Below the pieces are notes generated by a model, which saw only the letters and a program-made list of their open reading frames with translations, was not told the DNA's origin and searched no databases. Made by a program: the position numbers and the translations under genes. Shown piece after piece: positions 1 to 7,318 of a stretch of DNA of 64,000 bases. The stretch's first letter is position 1; each line of letters starts with the position of its first letter. Source of the DNA: Amycolatopsis sp. EV170708-02-1 (lineage in GTDB: Bacteria > Actinomycetota > Actinomycetes > Mycobacteriales > Pseudonocardiaceae); the NCBI RefSeq assembly GCF_022479115.1, contig NZ_CP092497.1, forward strand, positions 4,464,001 through 4,528,000, given 5' to 3'.

Positions 1-70
1 CCTTGGATTCGTTTCGTCGGAAATCGCTGAAGACGTCCTGGAGTGCGCTGAGGTCAACATTCTTGTTCAT
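1..70 (-). CDS. N-terminus of a small or unknown protein, cut by the left edge
   Basis: An ATG at 70 on the minus strand opens a frame that runs off the left edge, so only the first 23 residues are visible, beginning MNKNVDLSALQ and ending RRNESK. A good ribosome-binding site, AAGGTGG, lies about 11 bases upstream of the ATG, which is why this is called a gene. The residues are charged and look helical and there is no signal peptide. They resemble the leader of a small peptide or a helical protein start, but no family can be named. It would be transcribed away from the ligase gene at 764, so the gap between them would be a divergent promoter region. Confidence 0.45.
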   Translation of the reverse strand, partial: MNKNVDLSALQDVFSDFRRNESK

Positions 71-763
71 GTGCTCTTCAACCACCTTTGTTGTCGATGG
101 GGAGTGGTTTTTCAACAGTCGCGGCATGATGTGTTGCTCCCTGTCAAGGGCTGGCCGCGAGATTCACGCTATGTCGTGCGGAGGTCTCGACGAGGGGGCG
201 AGCTTGAGGTTGCCCGATTTGGTCGGCGACGCTGCCCGTGTGGACACCTGTCAGACGGGTCCGCACGATCGCGGGCGGCCACGGTTCGCCAGGTCAACCT
301 TGGTGGCTCCGGCCTCGTGGTCAGGATCCCCTGGTACCCCGTGAGTCCTCGCGTGTCACGCGTGCGCACTGCTGGGGTGACATCGTGTACTGATGGCCGA
401 GTTCGCTCGGGTCGAGGCGCAGTCGCTTCATGTGGTCGACTCCTTACGTAATGTGTGCGGGTGCCCGATAGTGCACGTCTCTAGGGAAAATCGGGCACGG
501 CGAGGTGTCCGCGCGATAACGGTGTACGCATCATGCTCCTCGTCGTCTACGGTCCAGATCGACGGTTCGGCAGTTGGGTGCACGGAAAGTGTCGGGTCGA
601 GATAACAGAGGCTTCCCGGTGTTTTAGAACGTGTTTGGCTTTGTCTGCATCATTGGCGTCCGCGGTGTTCCATTGTCGCAATCTGCGGTCAGGGTTCTTG
701 ACGGAATAAATCGCATCATCGGGTTCTGGTTATTTACCGATAAGGCGATGGATGGGAGTTCGC
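71..763. other. Long intergenic region, no convincing gene
   Basis: About 690 bases between a leftward start at 70 and a rightward start at 764. Several short open frames exist on both strands, but none has a plausible ribosome-binding site, recognisable motif or actinomycete codon bias. The last 120 bases before 764 are relatively AT-rich, as expected for a promoter of the ligase operon. Confidence 0.4.
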
Positions 764-2323
764 ATGCTGATTCGCGATGGAAAGGCTCGCGCCGAGTACA
801 CGGATTTCGTGGATCGTCAGATCGATATCACCCGTCGTGTGCACACCGGCGACGAGGATCTTGCGGCCTTGCATGCCGGCAAGCTGGTCCGGACGCTCGT
901 CGCCGCCGCGGATTCCCGGCAGTTCGGGAGCGCGCTCGCGGGATGGCGTGACAAGGAGACCGCCATTCGGGCACTGGCCGACCCGCCGGAGACTTTCGTC
1001 GAGAAGATGCTGGCCGAGCTCGCTGTCCTGAGCCGCGCGGAATTTCGGTCCGGTTCCCGGGATGTGTTCACCCGTCCGATCGGGGAGTTCCTGCACTACT
1101 ACGAGTCCTCGGGAACCACCGGAGACCCAGCGGCCGCGCCGAAGGCATTGGACGACCTGGCCGTGAACACGATCAACATCGGCGAAATGTGGGGTCGGTT
1201 ACTCACGCCGGAGGACTCCGCTTTGGTCCTGATCAACGGTCCCTTCGCGCCGGCCGGGTATCAGTTCGAGAAGGTGATGGAGTACCTCGGCGTACTGTCG
1301 CTCCGGCTGTGGGTGGACAACGTGACTGGCGACTACACCCGGATCCTGCGCTTGGTCCGTGAGCTTTCGATCAGTACCTACGTCGGTGCCCCCTCGCGGC
1401 TGCTCGAGATGCTGCATTTCGCGTATCGGACCGGCGAGCCGGTGCCCCGGTTCCGCCAGTTGCTGCTGATGGCCGAGCAAACCGGTCCCTCATTGCTACG
1501 ACACCTGGAGCGGTTGACCGGGGCGAGGGCTTTTGTCGGCACTTTCGGCTCGTCGGAGACGGGTACGACGGCTGTCACCTGTGAGGAGGGGAGCTTGCAC
1601 CTCCAGGTACAGAGTTATCTGTTCGAGCTGGCCGACGCGCAGGGGATCCGGCGTGTCGGTGAGGGTCCGGACAAGGGCGAGCTGATGGTCACCTGTCTCG
1701 ATCTGCCGGCGCGTCCGCTGCTGCGGTACCAGACCGGAGACCTGGTCGAGGTGAACAGCACCCCCTGCCCGTGTGGCTTGGCGCTTCCGGTGATGCGGAC
1801 GCTGGGCCGCGCTCAGGACGTCATCGGTCGCGCCGGCGGGGGCGTCCGTCAAGAGGACGTGGAAGCCCTGTTGTGGTCCGAGAACAGTGCGGAGGTCGAG
1901 CACTTCACGGTACTCAACTACATGCTCGTGCTTCGTGGTCCCGATGTCGTGTGCCTCCTCACCACCGATCGCGAACCGGATGAGCCCGGTCTCGACGCGG
2001 TACGACGGCGTCTGGCACCCCTGTTCGACGGCCGCACGCTCGCGGTGCGGACGGTTCCCGTGCTGCCGCCGCTGGCCTTTCTCGGCTCATACCTCGGCTG
2101 GAAACTCTCACGGCTGGTCAATTTGGATGACGCCGCGATGATGGACAGGCTTCCCCCACCCATCGCGGAGGTGGTCAGGGATTCGCTCGCCAAAATCGAA
2201 GCCACCTTCCCGGCAGCACTCGGCCTCCCACGATTTCCACCCGGGCCACGACGTCCGGCCGATATGCGCCAGACGTCCCATCAGACAGGAGAAGTCCGAT
2301 CGAATCTCCCGAGTTTGCCATGA
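764..2323 (+). CDS. PaaK-type adenylate-forming ligase (aryl/acyl-CoA ligase family)
   Basis: A 519-residue enzyme of the phenylacetate-CoA ligase branch of the ANL superfamily, expected to activate a carboxylic acid as its adenylate and pass it to a thiol (CoA or a carrier protein). The ATP-binding P-loop ESSGTTGDP lies near residue 115. GSSETG follows about 150 residues later, and RYQTGD with the Cys-rich PCPCG typical of PaaK-type proteins lies near residue 330. The start at 764 is preferred to the ATG at 752 because GGGAG sits five bases before it. Its stop overlaps the next start (ATGA), so it heads an operon with the Cys-rich protein, the P450 and the VOC protein. The synthase downstream has its own ligase domain, so this one probably activates a different acid or supplies a CoA ester. 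Substrate unknown. Confidence 0.85.
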   Translation: MLIRDGKARAEYTDFVDRQIDITRRVHTGDEDLAALHAGKLVRTLVAAADSRQFGSALAGWRDKETAIRALADPPETFVEKMLAELAVLSRAEFRSGSRDVFTRPIGEFLHYYESSGTTGDPAAAPKALDDLAVNTINIGEMWGRLLTPEDSALVLINGPFAPAGYQFEKVMEYLGVLSLRLWVDNVTGDYTRILRLVRELSISTYVGAPSRLLEMLHFAYRTGEPVPRFRQLLLMAEQTGPSLLRHLERLTGARAFVGTFGSSETGTTAVTCEEGSLHLQVQSYLFELADAQGIRRVGEGPDKGELMVTCLDLPARPLLRYQTGDLVEVNSTPCPCGLALPVMRTLGRAQDVIGRAGGGVRQEDVEALLWSENSAEVEHFTVLNYMLVLRGPDVVCLLTTDREPDEPGLDAVRRRLAPLFDGRTLAVRTVPVLPPLAFLGSYLGWKLSRLVNLDDAAMMDRLPPPIAEVVRDSLAKIEATFPAALGLPRFPPGPRRPADMRQTSHQTGEVRSNLPSLP

Positions 2324-2787
2324 CCGAGGCGGAGAAGACCGAGTTCGTCCTCGGCGTGTACTTCAGGACACAGGCGGCGATCGAGAAATACCTTGGGGCA
2401 GAAGGATTGCCCGCATGGACCGATCAGGTGGCCACGATCAACTCCGCGGCGATGCTCAAACGCATCGAGGATCCAGCCGGGCGCGCGCGTGATCTGCTGA
2501 CCGGGTTGGCCAGCATGCTCGATGTCTACGGCTCCGATACGGTCCGGACCGACGAGCCGCGGAGTACGACACTCGCTGTACGCCGGTGCGGCATCTACGA
2601 CTATCGCGAGCGCGCGCAGGCGCAAGGCGTCGAGCTGACGCTGCGGCGCCCGTGTGAATACTGCGTCGACCTGCACCACCGGACGGCGGACAAGCTCGGC
2701 ATCGCGGTGGAACACGAGCTGGGGGAGCGCAGCTGTCACTGGACCGTGCAAGTTCCCGAAGCCGAACCCGAGGAGGACCTTCCGTGA
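2320..2787 (+). CDS. Small Cys-rich protein, possibly ATC-hydrolase-like
   Basis: A 155-residue soluble protein overlapping the ligase gene by four bases. The N-terminal half looks helical. The C-terminal half carries a Cys pattern (RRCGIYDY, then PCEYC, then RSCHW) reminiscent of the L-2-amino-thiazoline-4-carboxylate hydrolase-like family, in which spaced Cys residues sit in the second half. That assignment is tentative, from motif spacing only. Sandwiched between the ligase and the P450 with overlaps on both sides, it is almost certainly co-translated with them and likely acts on the product of the ligase, or binds it. Confidence 0.55.
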   Translation: MTEAEKTEFVLGVYFRTQAAIEKYLGAEGLPAWTDQVATINSAAMLKRIEDPAGRARDLLTGLASMLDVYGSDTVRTDEPRSTTLAVRRCGIYDYRERAQAQGVELTLRRPCEYCVDLHHRTADKLGIAVEHELGERSCHWTVQVPEAEPEEDLP

Positions 2788-3995
2788 TCCCGGCCGTCAC
2801 CTTGCCGCTGCCGTACAGACGCGCCGCCGAATGTCCGTTCGATCCGGATCCCGAGTTCGCCCGGCTCCGCGAGACGCAGCCCGTGTCGCGTGTGTCGATC
2901 AATGGCGGGGACGAGGTCTGGCTGGTCACCCGGTTCGACCACGCACGCCAAGTGCTGGGGGACGCCCGGTTCAGTAGCGAGCTGACTCCGCTCGGGATCG
3001 TGCTCCCGAAGCCGGAGGACCGGACACTGGCCGACGAGGTGCGATCGCAGCAGCCCGGAACGTTCATCGAATGCGATCCACCGGAGCACACTCGGCTGCG
3101 GCGCATGATCGTGGGCGAGTTCACCGAGCAGCGGATGCGTGCTCTGCGCCCGAGGTTCACCGAGATCGTCGAGGAGAGGCTCGACGCGATGGCCGCGGCC
3201 GGGCCACCCGTCGATCTGGTGGCCATGTTCGCCCTCCCCGTGCCGTCGAGGCTCATCTGCGAACTGCTCGGCCTGGACACTGACGGGTTCGACTTCGCCG
3301 CCCTCACCAAGATCATGACCGACGTGATGTCAAGCCTCGAAACGTTGATCCCGGCGAGGGACGCGCTGCGCGCCGGGATGCGAGCCCATGTTCTCGCCGC
3401 CAGGGCTCACCCCGGAGACAACCTGCTGGGAAGGTTGGTGCGCCGGTACGGCCAGGAGGTGACCGACGAGGAACTTGTGGGGATCGGCAACCTGCTGCTT
3501 GTCGCCGGCCACGAGACCACGGCCAACATGCTCGGCATCGGTACTTTGGCCCTCCTGCGTAATCCGTCTCAGCTCGCGCGGCTCCGCGACGATCCGGCGA
3601 TCGTCCAGTCCGCGGTCGACGAGCTGGTTCGGTACGTGTGCATCCCCCATCACGGTGAGATACGCACGGCCACCGCAGACGTGCAGGTCGGAGCCACCAC
3701 GATTCGGCGTGGCGAGCAAGTGCTCGTATCGCTGCCGTCGGCGAATCGTGACCCGGACAGGTTCGCCTCTCCGGACGAGCTGGACTTCGACCGGCCACCA
3801 CGGACTCATCTGGCCTATGGGTACGGTGTCCATCACTGCGTGGGGCTTCCGCTCGCCCGGATGGAGATGCACGTCGCCTTCCCAGCCCTGCTGCGGAGGT
3901 TCCCGTCGCTGAAGTTGGCGGTCGGATTCGACGAGGTGAGCTACCGCCGGTCCAATGTGACCTATGGCGTGCATTCGCTGCCGGTGACCTGGTAG
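2784..3995 (+). CDS. Cytochrome P450 of the biosynthetic cluster
   Basis: A 403-residue bacterial class I P450, cytosolic, expected to hydroxylate or otherwise oxidise a cluster intermediate using electrons from a ferredoxin that is not encoded nearby. The I-helix oxygen-activation motif AGHETT is at about residues 241-246, and the heme loop YGYGVHHCVG places the thiolate ligand at Cys352. The usual Phe of the FGxGxHxCxG loop is replaced by Tyr. The GTG start overlaps the stop of the preceding gene (GTGA), so it is coupled to the ligase pair. Length is normal for actinomycete tailoring P450s. Substrate unknown. Confidence 0.93.
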   Translation: MIPAVTLPLPYRRAAECPFDPDPEFARLRETQPVSRVSINGGDEVWLVTRFDHARQVLGDARFSSELTPLGIVLPKPEDRTLADEVRSQQPGTFIECDPPEHTRLRRMIVGEFTEQRMRALRPRFTEIVEERLDAMAAAGPPVDLVAMFALPVPSRLICELLGLDTDGFDFAALTKIMTDVMSSLETLIPARDALRAGMRAHVLAARAHPGDNLLGRLVRRYGQEVTDEELVGIGNLLLVAGHETTANMLGIGTLALLRNPSQLARLRDDPAIVQSAVDELVRYVCIPHHGEIRTATADVQVGATTIRRGEQVLVSLPSANRDPDRFASPDELDFDRPPRTHLAYGYGVHHCVGLPLARMEMHVAFPALLRRFPSLKLAVGFDEVSYRRSNVTYGVHSLPVTW

Positions 3996-4020
3996 GGACA
4001 GCACCGTGACAGGAGTTGCT

Positions 4021-4368
4021 GTGTCGAACATCGTGAAGATACTGGCGAGGGTTGTCGTAGACGATCTGAACGAGGCGATACCGCTCTATCAAGCGCTTTC
4101 CGGCGCCAAGGCGGCGAAGTTCAGCTACGGGAGCGTCAACTTGGCAAGCGTCGGCCCTTTTCTGCTCCTGGAGGCGGAGGGTGCCGACGGCTACACCGAC
4201 CGGAACGCGACGATCCTCGTGGGTGACCTTGCCCCTGTCCTGCCCGAGATCGAAAGGGCCGGTGGCGAGATCATGGTCGCGCCGGCGGCTGGGCCCAACG
4301 GGGAGCGGATGGTGGCCAGACATCCGGACGGTTCCGTTTTCGAGTACATCGCCATCCCCGACAGCTGA
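4021..4368 (+). CDS. VOC-fold (glyoxalase/dioxygenase superfamily) protein
   Basis: A 115-residue single vicinal-oxygen-chelate domain, with the beta-alpha-beta-beta-beta pattern and a closing HPDGSVFEYI strand typical of the family. A GTG at 4006 would also be in frame. The GTG at 4021 is preferred because ACAGGAG lies five bases before it and the protein then begins at the first beta strand. Single-domain VOC proteins in antibiotic clusters act as drug-binding resistance proteins, isomerases or dioxygenases; nothing here decides between these. It ends the rightward operon that starts at 764 and is followed by a strong hairpin. Confidence 0.75.
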   Translation: MSNIVKILARVVVDDLNEAIPLYQALSGAKAAKFSYGSVNLASVGPFLLLEAEGADGYTDRNATILVGDLAPVLPEIERAGGEIMVAPAAGPNGERMVARHPDGSVFEYIAIPDS

Positions 4369-4403
4369 GCACGATCGGGGGCCGCGACCACCGTTGAGGC
4401 AAA

Positions 4404-4454
4404 CCAGACGACGAAGGACACCACGGGACTCCCGTGGTGTCCTTCGTCGTCTGG
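4404..4454. terminator. Perfect 24-bp hairpin between convergent genes
   Basis: Two perfectly complementary 24-base arms (4404-4427 and 4431-4454) flank a three-base loop ACT. It sits 36 bases after the VOC stop and 13 bases after the lipoprotein stop on the other strand, with a short T-rich tail to the right. This fits a bidirectional terminator separating the two convergent units. Confidence 0.85.
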
Positions 4455-4466
4455 TTGCTGTTTTCT

Positions 4467-5687
4467 CTATCCGGCGAAGCGGATGGAAGCGACCTTCTTG
4501 TCGAAGCCCAGCGGTTCGAGGTCGAGTACGTTTCCGTCGACGAGCTTCACGGTGCCGGTGCAGTTGGCGCCGGTCCAGATCTTGTAGGTTCCAGTGGCCT
4601 GGATCGACGAAACCTGCGCCGGCTGCCGGACGTTGGCGCACCCGGGGCCGGAGATTCCCTGTGAGCCATCGGGCTCGGTGAGGTTCTTGCCGCTGTTGAG
4701 GATGGCGCTGGTCGCGGTCAGGGGCGCCGCCGCGTCCGGTGTGCCGGACGGAGCGCCGGCTGTGGGGGCTTCGCCGAAGAACACCGACCTGATCGCGTTG
4801 TCGAAACCGATGGTGGCGAGGTCGAGCACGTCCTCGGTGATGACCGCCGACTTACCTGTGCAGTTCGGGCCGGACCAGATCTTCAGCGACCCGTTGACGG
4901 CGATCGACGAGGCCACGGCGGCGCGGGGGACACCCTGGCAACCGACAGGAGGGCTCGAAAGGCCTTGCGAAGCGCCGTTGTCGCTGAAGTTGGCGTCGTC
5001 GAAGAGCACCGCACTGGTCGCCGGCTTGACGACTGTCGCGGGTACGGACGCCGCGGGGGCCGACGTGGGCGCCGCGCCCGCGGCACCACCGGCTTTCTGG
5101 CCGTTGGGCTTCATCCCGAACCATGTGCCGCCGACACCCTGGCCGAAGGTGTCTCCGGGCTTCTTGTCCTTGTTGAACAGGTAAGCGGGCCAGCCACCGA
5201 TGGTGACCTGACGAGTGCCATCGTCGCGGGTGACGACGCCGACAGCCGATGCCTTCACACCGGCGACGAAGACGCGGCTACCGGGGCCGACAAGGAGCGG
5301 GGGCCAGGTCACCGCACAGTCGCCGTTGCAAGTCGACTTCGACGGTTTCGCCGAGTCTTTGTCGAACCTGTACACCGTGCGGCCGGCACCGTTGACGACG
5401 ACGGGGTCCAGTTCGCCCGCCTTGCTCGCCTTCAGCTGAATCCACACACGCTTGGCCTGTGGTTCGGCGTCGTCCGACGTACCACTGGGGCCTTTGGCCA
5501 GGTCGCCCTTCGTCAGATCCGCCTTGTTGGACTTCGCGGTGCCGGACAACAGGTTCAGCTCGCCAAGTTGGCCGGTCGAGGTCTGCGGTGCGGCCGGCGG
5601 GGGGCTTGCGGTGGTGCCACATGCCCCCAGCAAGGCGGCGCCGGCGGTCACGAAGGCAGCTAGATACACAGCTTGCTTACGGAACAT
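4467..5687 (-). CDS. Secreted lipoprotein: COG4315 repeats plus two crystallin-like domains
   Basis: A 406-residue lipoprotein. The signal peptide ends in the lipobox LLGAC near residue 22, so the protein should be lipid-anchored outside the membrane. After a Pro/Ser-rich linker comes a region (about 85-205) matching the secreted lipoprotein repeat family PF03640, with a CNGDCAVTWPP motif. Two similar domains of about 80 residues follow, each with paired Cys and a WSGPNCTG or WTGANCTG strand; they resemble beta/gamma-crystallin or peptidase-inhibitor I36 folds. The ATG at 5687 is chosen over an in-frame TTG at 5702 because TTGGAG is correctly spaced before it. It lies inside the biosynthetic cluster but has no obvious biosynthetic role. 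Confidence 0.82.
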   Translation of the reverse strand: MFRKQAVYLAAFVTAGAALLGACGTTASPPPAAPQTSTGQLGELNLLSGTAKSNKADLTKGDLAKGPSGTSDDAEPQAKRVWIQLKASKAGELDPVVVNGAGRTVYRFDKDSAKPSKSTCNGDCAVTWPPLLVGPGSRVFVAGVKASAVGVVTRDDGTRQVTIGGWPAYLFNKDKKPGDTFGQGVGGTWFGMKPNGQKAGGAAGAAPTSAPAASVPATVVKPATSAVLFDDANFSDNGASQGLSSPPVGCQGVPRAAVASSIAVNGSLKIWSGPNCTGKSAVITEDVLDLATIGFDNAIRSVFFGEAPTAGAPSGTPDAAAPLTATSAILNSGKNLTEPDGSQGISGPGCANVRQPAQVSSIQATGTYKIWTGANCTGTVKLVDGNVLDLEPLGFDKKVASIRFAG

Positions 5688-6068
5688 GGGTTTGTTCTCC
5701 AAGGGATCAAATGTGCAGTCGCAGGGACCAGCGGTGCCGCCCTGCTGCGTACATCGACTACACGGATTCGCGCGGGGAAGGGTTCAAAGTGATTTCTCGG
5801 CTCCTCTCCACAGCCTGCATTGAACCCGTTCGTGCTGATCCACAGTGGACACGGTGTCCGTACGGGAAGCTTCGGCTTCCCTCGGGAGCGGGGTTTCCCG
5901 CGAAAGTCGTTCTGGTGTAACGCAAAGTGCATCACTGGTCTACTTATGCGCAGGCGCTTACCCGGATGTAGAGGAGGAAGGCTCACCCGGCGGGTAGAGG
6001 ATTGGCGGATTGCGGGGAAAGCGTCCTTGGCCTTTCGGGCAGTGGTGAGTCTTGTACTGAGACGCCCC
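5688..6068. other. Intergenic region between two leftward genes
   Basis: About 380 bases between the lipoprotein start and the chorismatase stop, both leftward. It should hold the lipoprotein promoter and possibly the chorismatase terminator. No open frame here has a usable start or recognisable motif, and no strong hairpin was seen. Confidence 0.4.
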
Positions 6069-7046
6069 CTACTCCGGGAAAACCACGCCCTCGATCTCGA
6101 CCAGCAGGTCGGCGCGGCAGAGATCGAGATTGAGAAACGCGATGTCGGCGGCGGGGCTGAACGCTTTCGCGCAGATCTCCCGCACGGTGTGAAGGTCCTG
6201 TCGGCGGCGGACGTACACCTTGATGTCGCGCAGGTCTTCGAGTCGCCGGCCCGGACGAAGATCATGGACGGCGAGGTTGCCCGAGCTGAGCAAGTGTTCG
6301 ATGTTGGTCAGGGTCTCGCCGCACTGGTCGGCGATGTGTCCGGGGTGAACGGTTTCGTGTCCTACCACGCTGGCGGTGCCGGACACGTAGATGAACGCGC
6401 CGCGGTTCGGCGACGCGACATACGTGGCGCGTGCGAAACTGGGAGAGGAAGGACCATAACGTTCCGGGTAGCGCCACGCCGGCATCTGGCGGCTGTTCTC
6501 GACGTTGACGCGGCGTACGGAACGACCGGCCAGCAAGCAGAAACCAATGCCGCCGCCAAGCGCGCCGACACCAGTGGCCGCGGGCAGTTGGCTGTCCGTG
6601 AACGCGAACTCGCGGAACGCCTGCGACCTGCCCTGGCAGAAGTCCTGGTAGATCTCGAGGCCCTTGCTGTTCGTACCGTTGATGTTTTCGATGAAGTTCC
6701 ACATCCGGAAGATCCGCTCGTAGCCCAGTGTCCGGGTCAGGCCGAGCGCTGTCGTGTACGCGGCCCGAACCGCCTCCATGCAGTCGTTCCCGTCGTCGAT
6801 TCTGGCCGCGCAGAAGAGGTTCTCGCCATCGTATGCGTGCACGACGCCGTCGAGCGTGCCGTGCTCAACCGGACCGTCGGAGTGCCAGACCTCGGTGAAC
6901 CCGTCGGCGGGGTCAGTCACGGCGTGCACAGTCAGCTCGGGAAAGCCGTGGGCCAGGTGTGGATCGCGGCTGTCGAGACCGTAGGTCACCGCACCCAGCA
7001 CAGTGGAAGTGGCGGCGGAGTCCGGCTGGAATGAAGAGATCAGCAA
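6069..7046 (-). CDS. Chorismatase, Hyg5-like (3-hydroxybenzoate synthase)
   Basis: A chorismate hydrolase of the FkbO/Hyg5/XanB2 family, which removes enolpyruvate from chorismate. Family stretches are clear: FTEVWHS near the start, RMWNFIENIN, LPAATGVG, YGPSSPSFARA, GHETVHPG and the terminal DLLVEIEG. At the two positions reported to separate subtypes it carries Gly (VSGTAS) and Cys (DLCRADLL), as I recall for Hyg5-type 3-hydroxybenzoate formers; FkbO-type diene-diol formers have Ala at both. About 325 residues if it starts at the TTG at 7046, which has GAGAGGG upstream; an upstream start cannot be excluded. It is divergent from the synthase at 7319 and should supply the starter acid. Confidence 0.9.
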   Translation of the reverse strand: MLISSFQPDSAATSTVLGAVTYGLDSRDPHLAHGFPELTVHAVTDPADGFTEVWHSDGPVEHGTLDGVVHAYDGENLFCAARIDDGNDCMEAVRAAYTTALGLTRTLGYERIFRMWNFIENINGTNSKGLEIYQDFCQGRSQAFREFAFTDSQLPAATGVGALGGGIGFCLLAGRSVRRVNVENSRQMPAWRYPERYGPSSPSFARATYVASPNRGAFIYVSGTASVVGHETVHPGHIADQCGETLTNIEHLLSSGNLAVHDLRPGRRLEDLRDIKVYVRRRQDLHTVREICAKAFSPAADIAFLNLDLCRADLLVEIEGVVFPE

Positions 7047-7092
7047 ACCAGGGCACCCTCTCCCGGCTCGACACGTCCGTGGCCGCCGCGTG

Positions 7093-7192
7093 TCGGCTAC
7101 GGGGTTATCGGCTGCAGCGCTCGACTGTGAATCTTGTTGATCAACGGTACACAACGGAGATGAGGTGGTCCGGTTCGTGCACTTGTCGGCTA
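7093..7192. promoter_or_regulatory. Candidate regulatory elements in the chorismatase/PKS divergent promoter
   Basis: The 272 bases between the divergent chorismatase (start 7046) and PKS (start 7319) should hold both promoters. The heptamer TCGGCTA occurs at 7093 and 7186, with variants TCGGCTG at 7108 and TCGACTG at 7121. A perfect 10-base palindrome, GTTGATCAAC, lies at 7136-7145. Repeated heptamers are what SARP regulators bind, and two such regulators are encoded nearby, but the spacing here is irregular (15, 13, 65), so this is only suggestive. Confidence 0.3.
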
Positions 7193-7318
7193 ATCTTCGT
7201 GCACGTTCGGACACGGCCGACGGCTCGTCCGGGCCGCACCGCGCCGCGCTCGACTACCTTGAACCGCCAAGTCGTTTCACATAACCCTCGGGGGACCGAA
7301 AACCTATTGGGGGATCAC

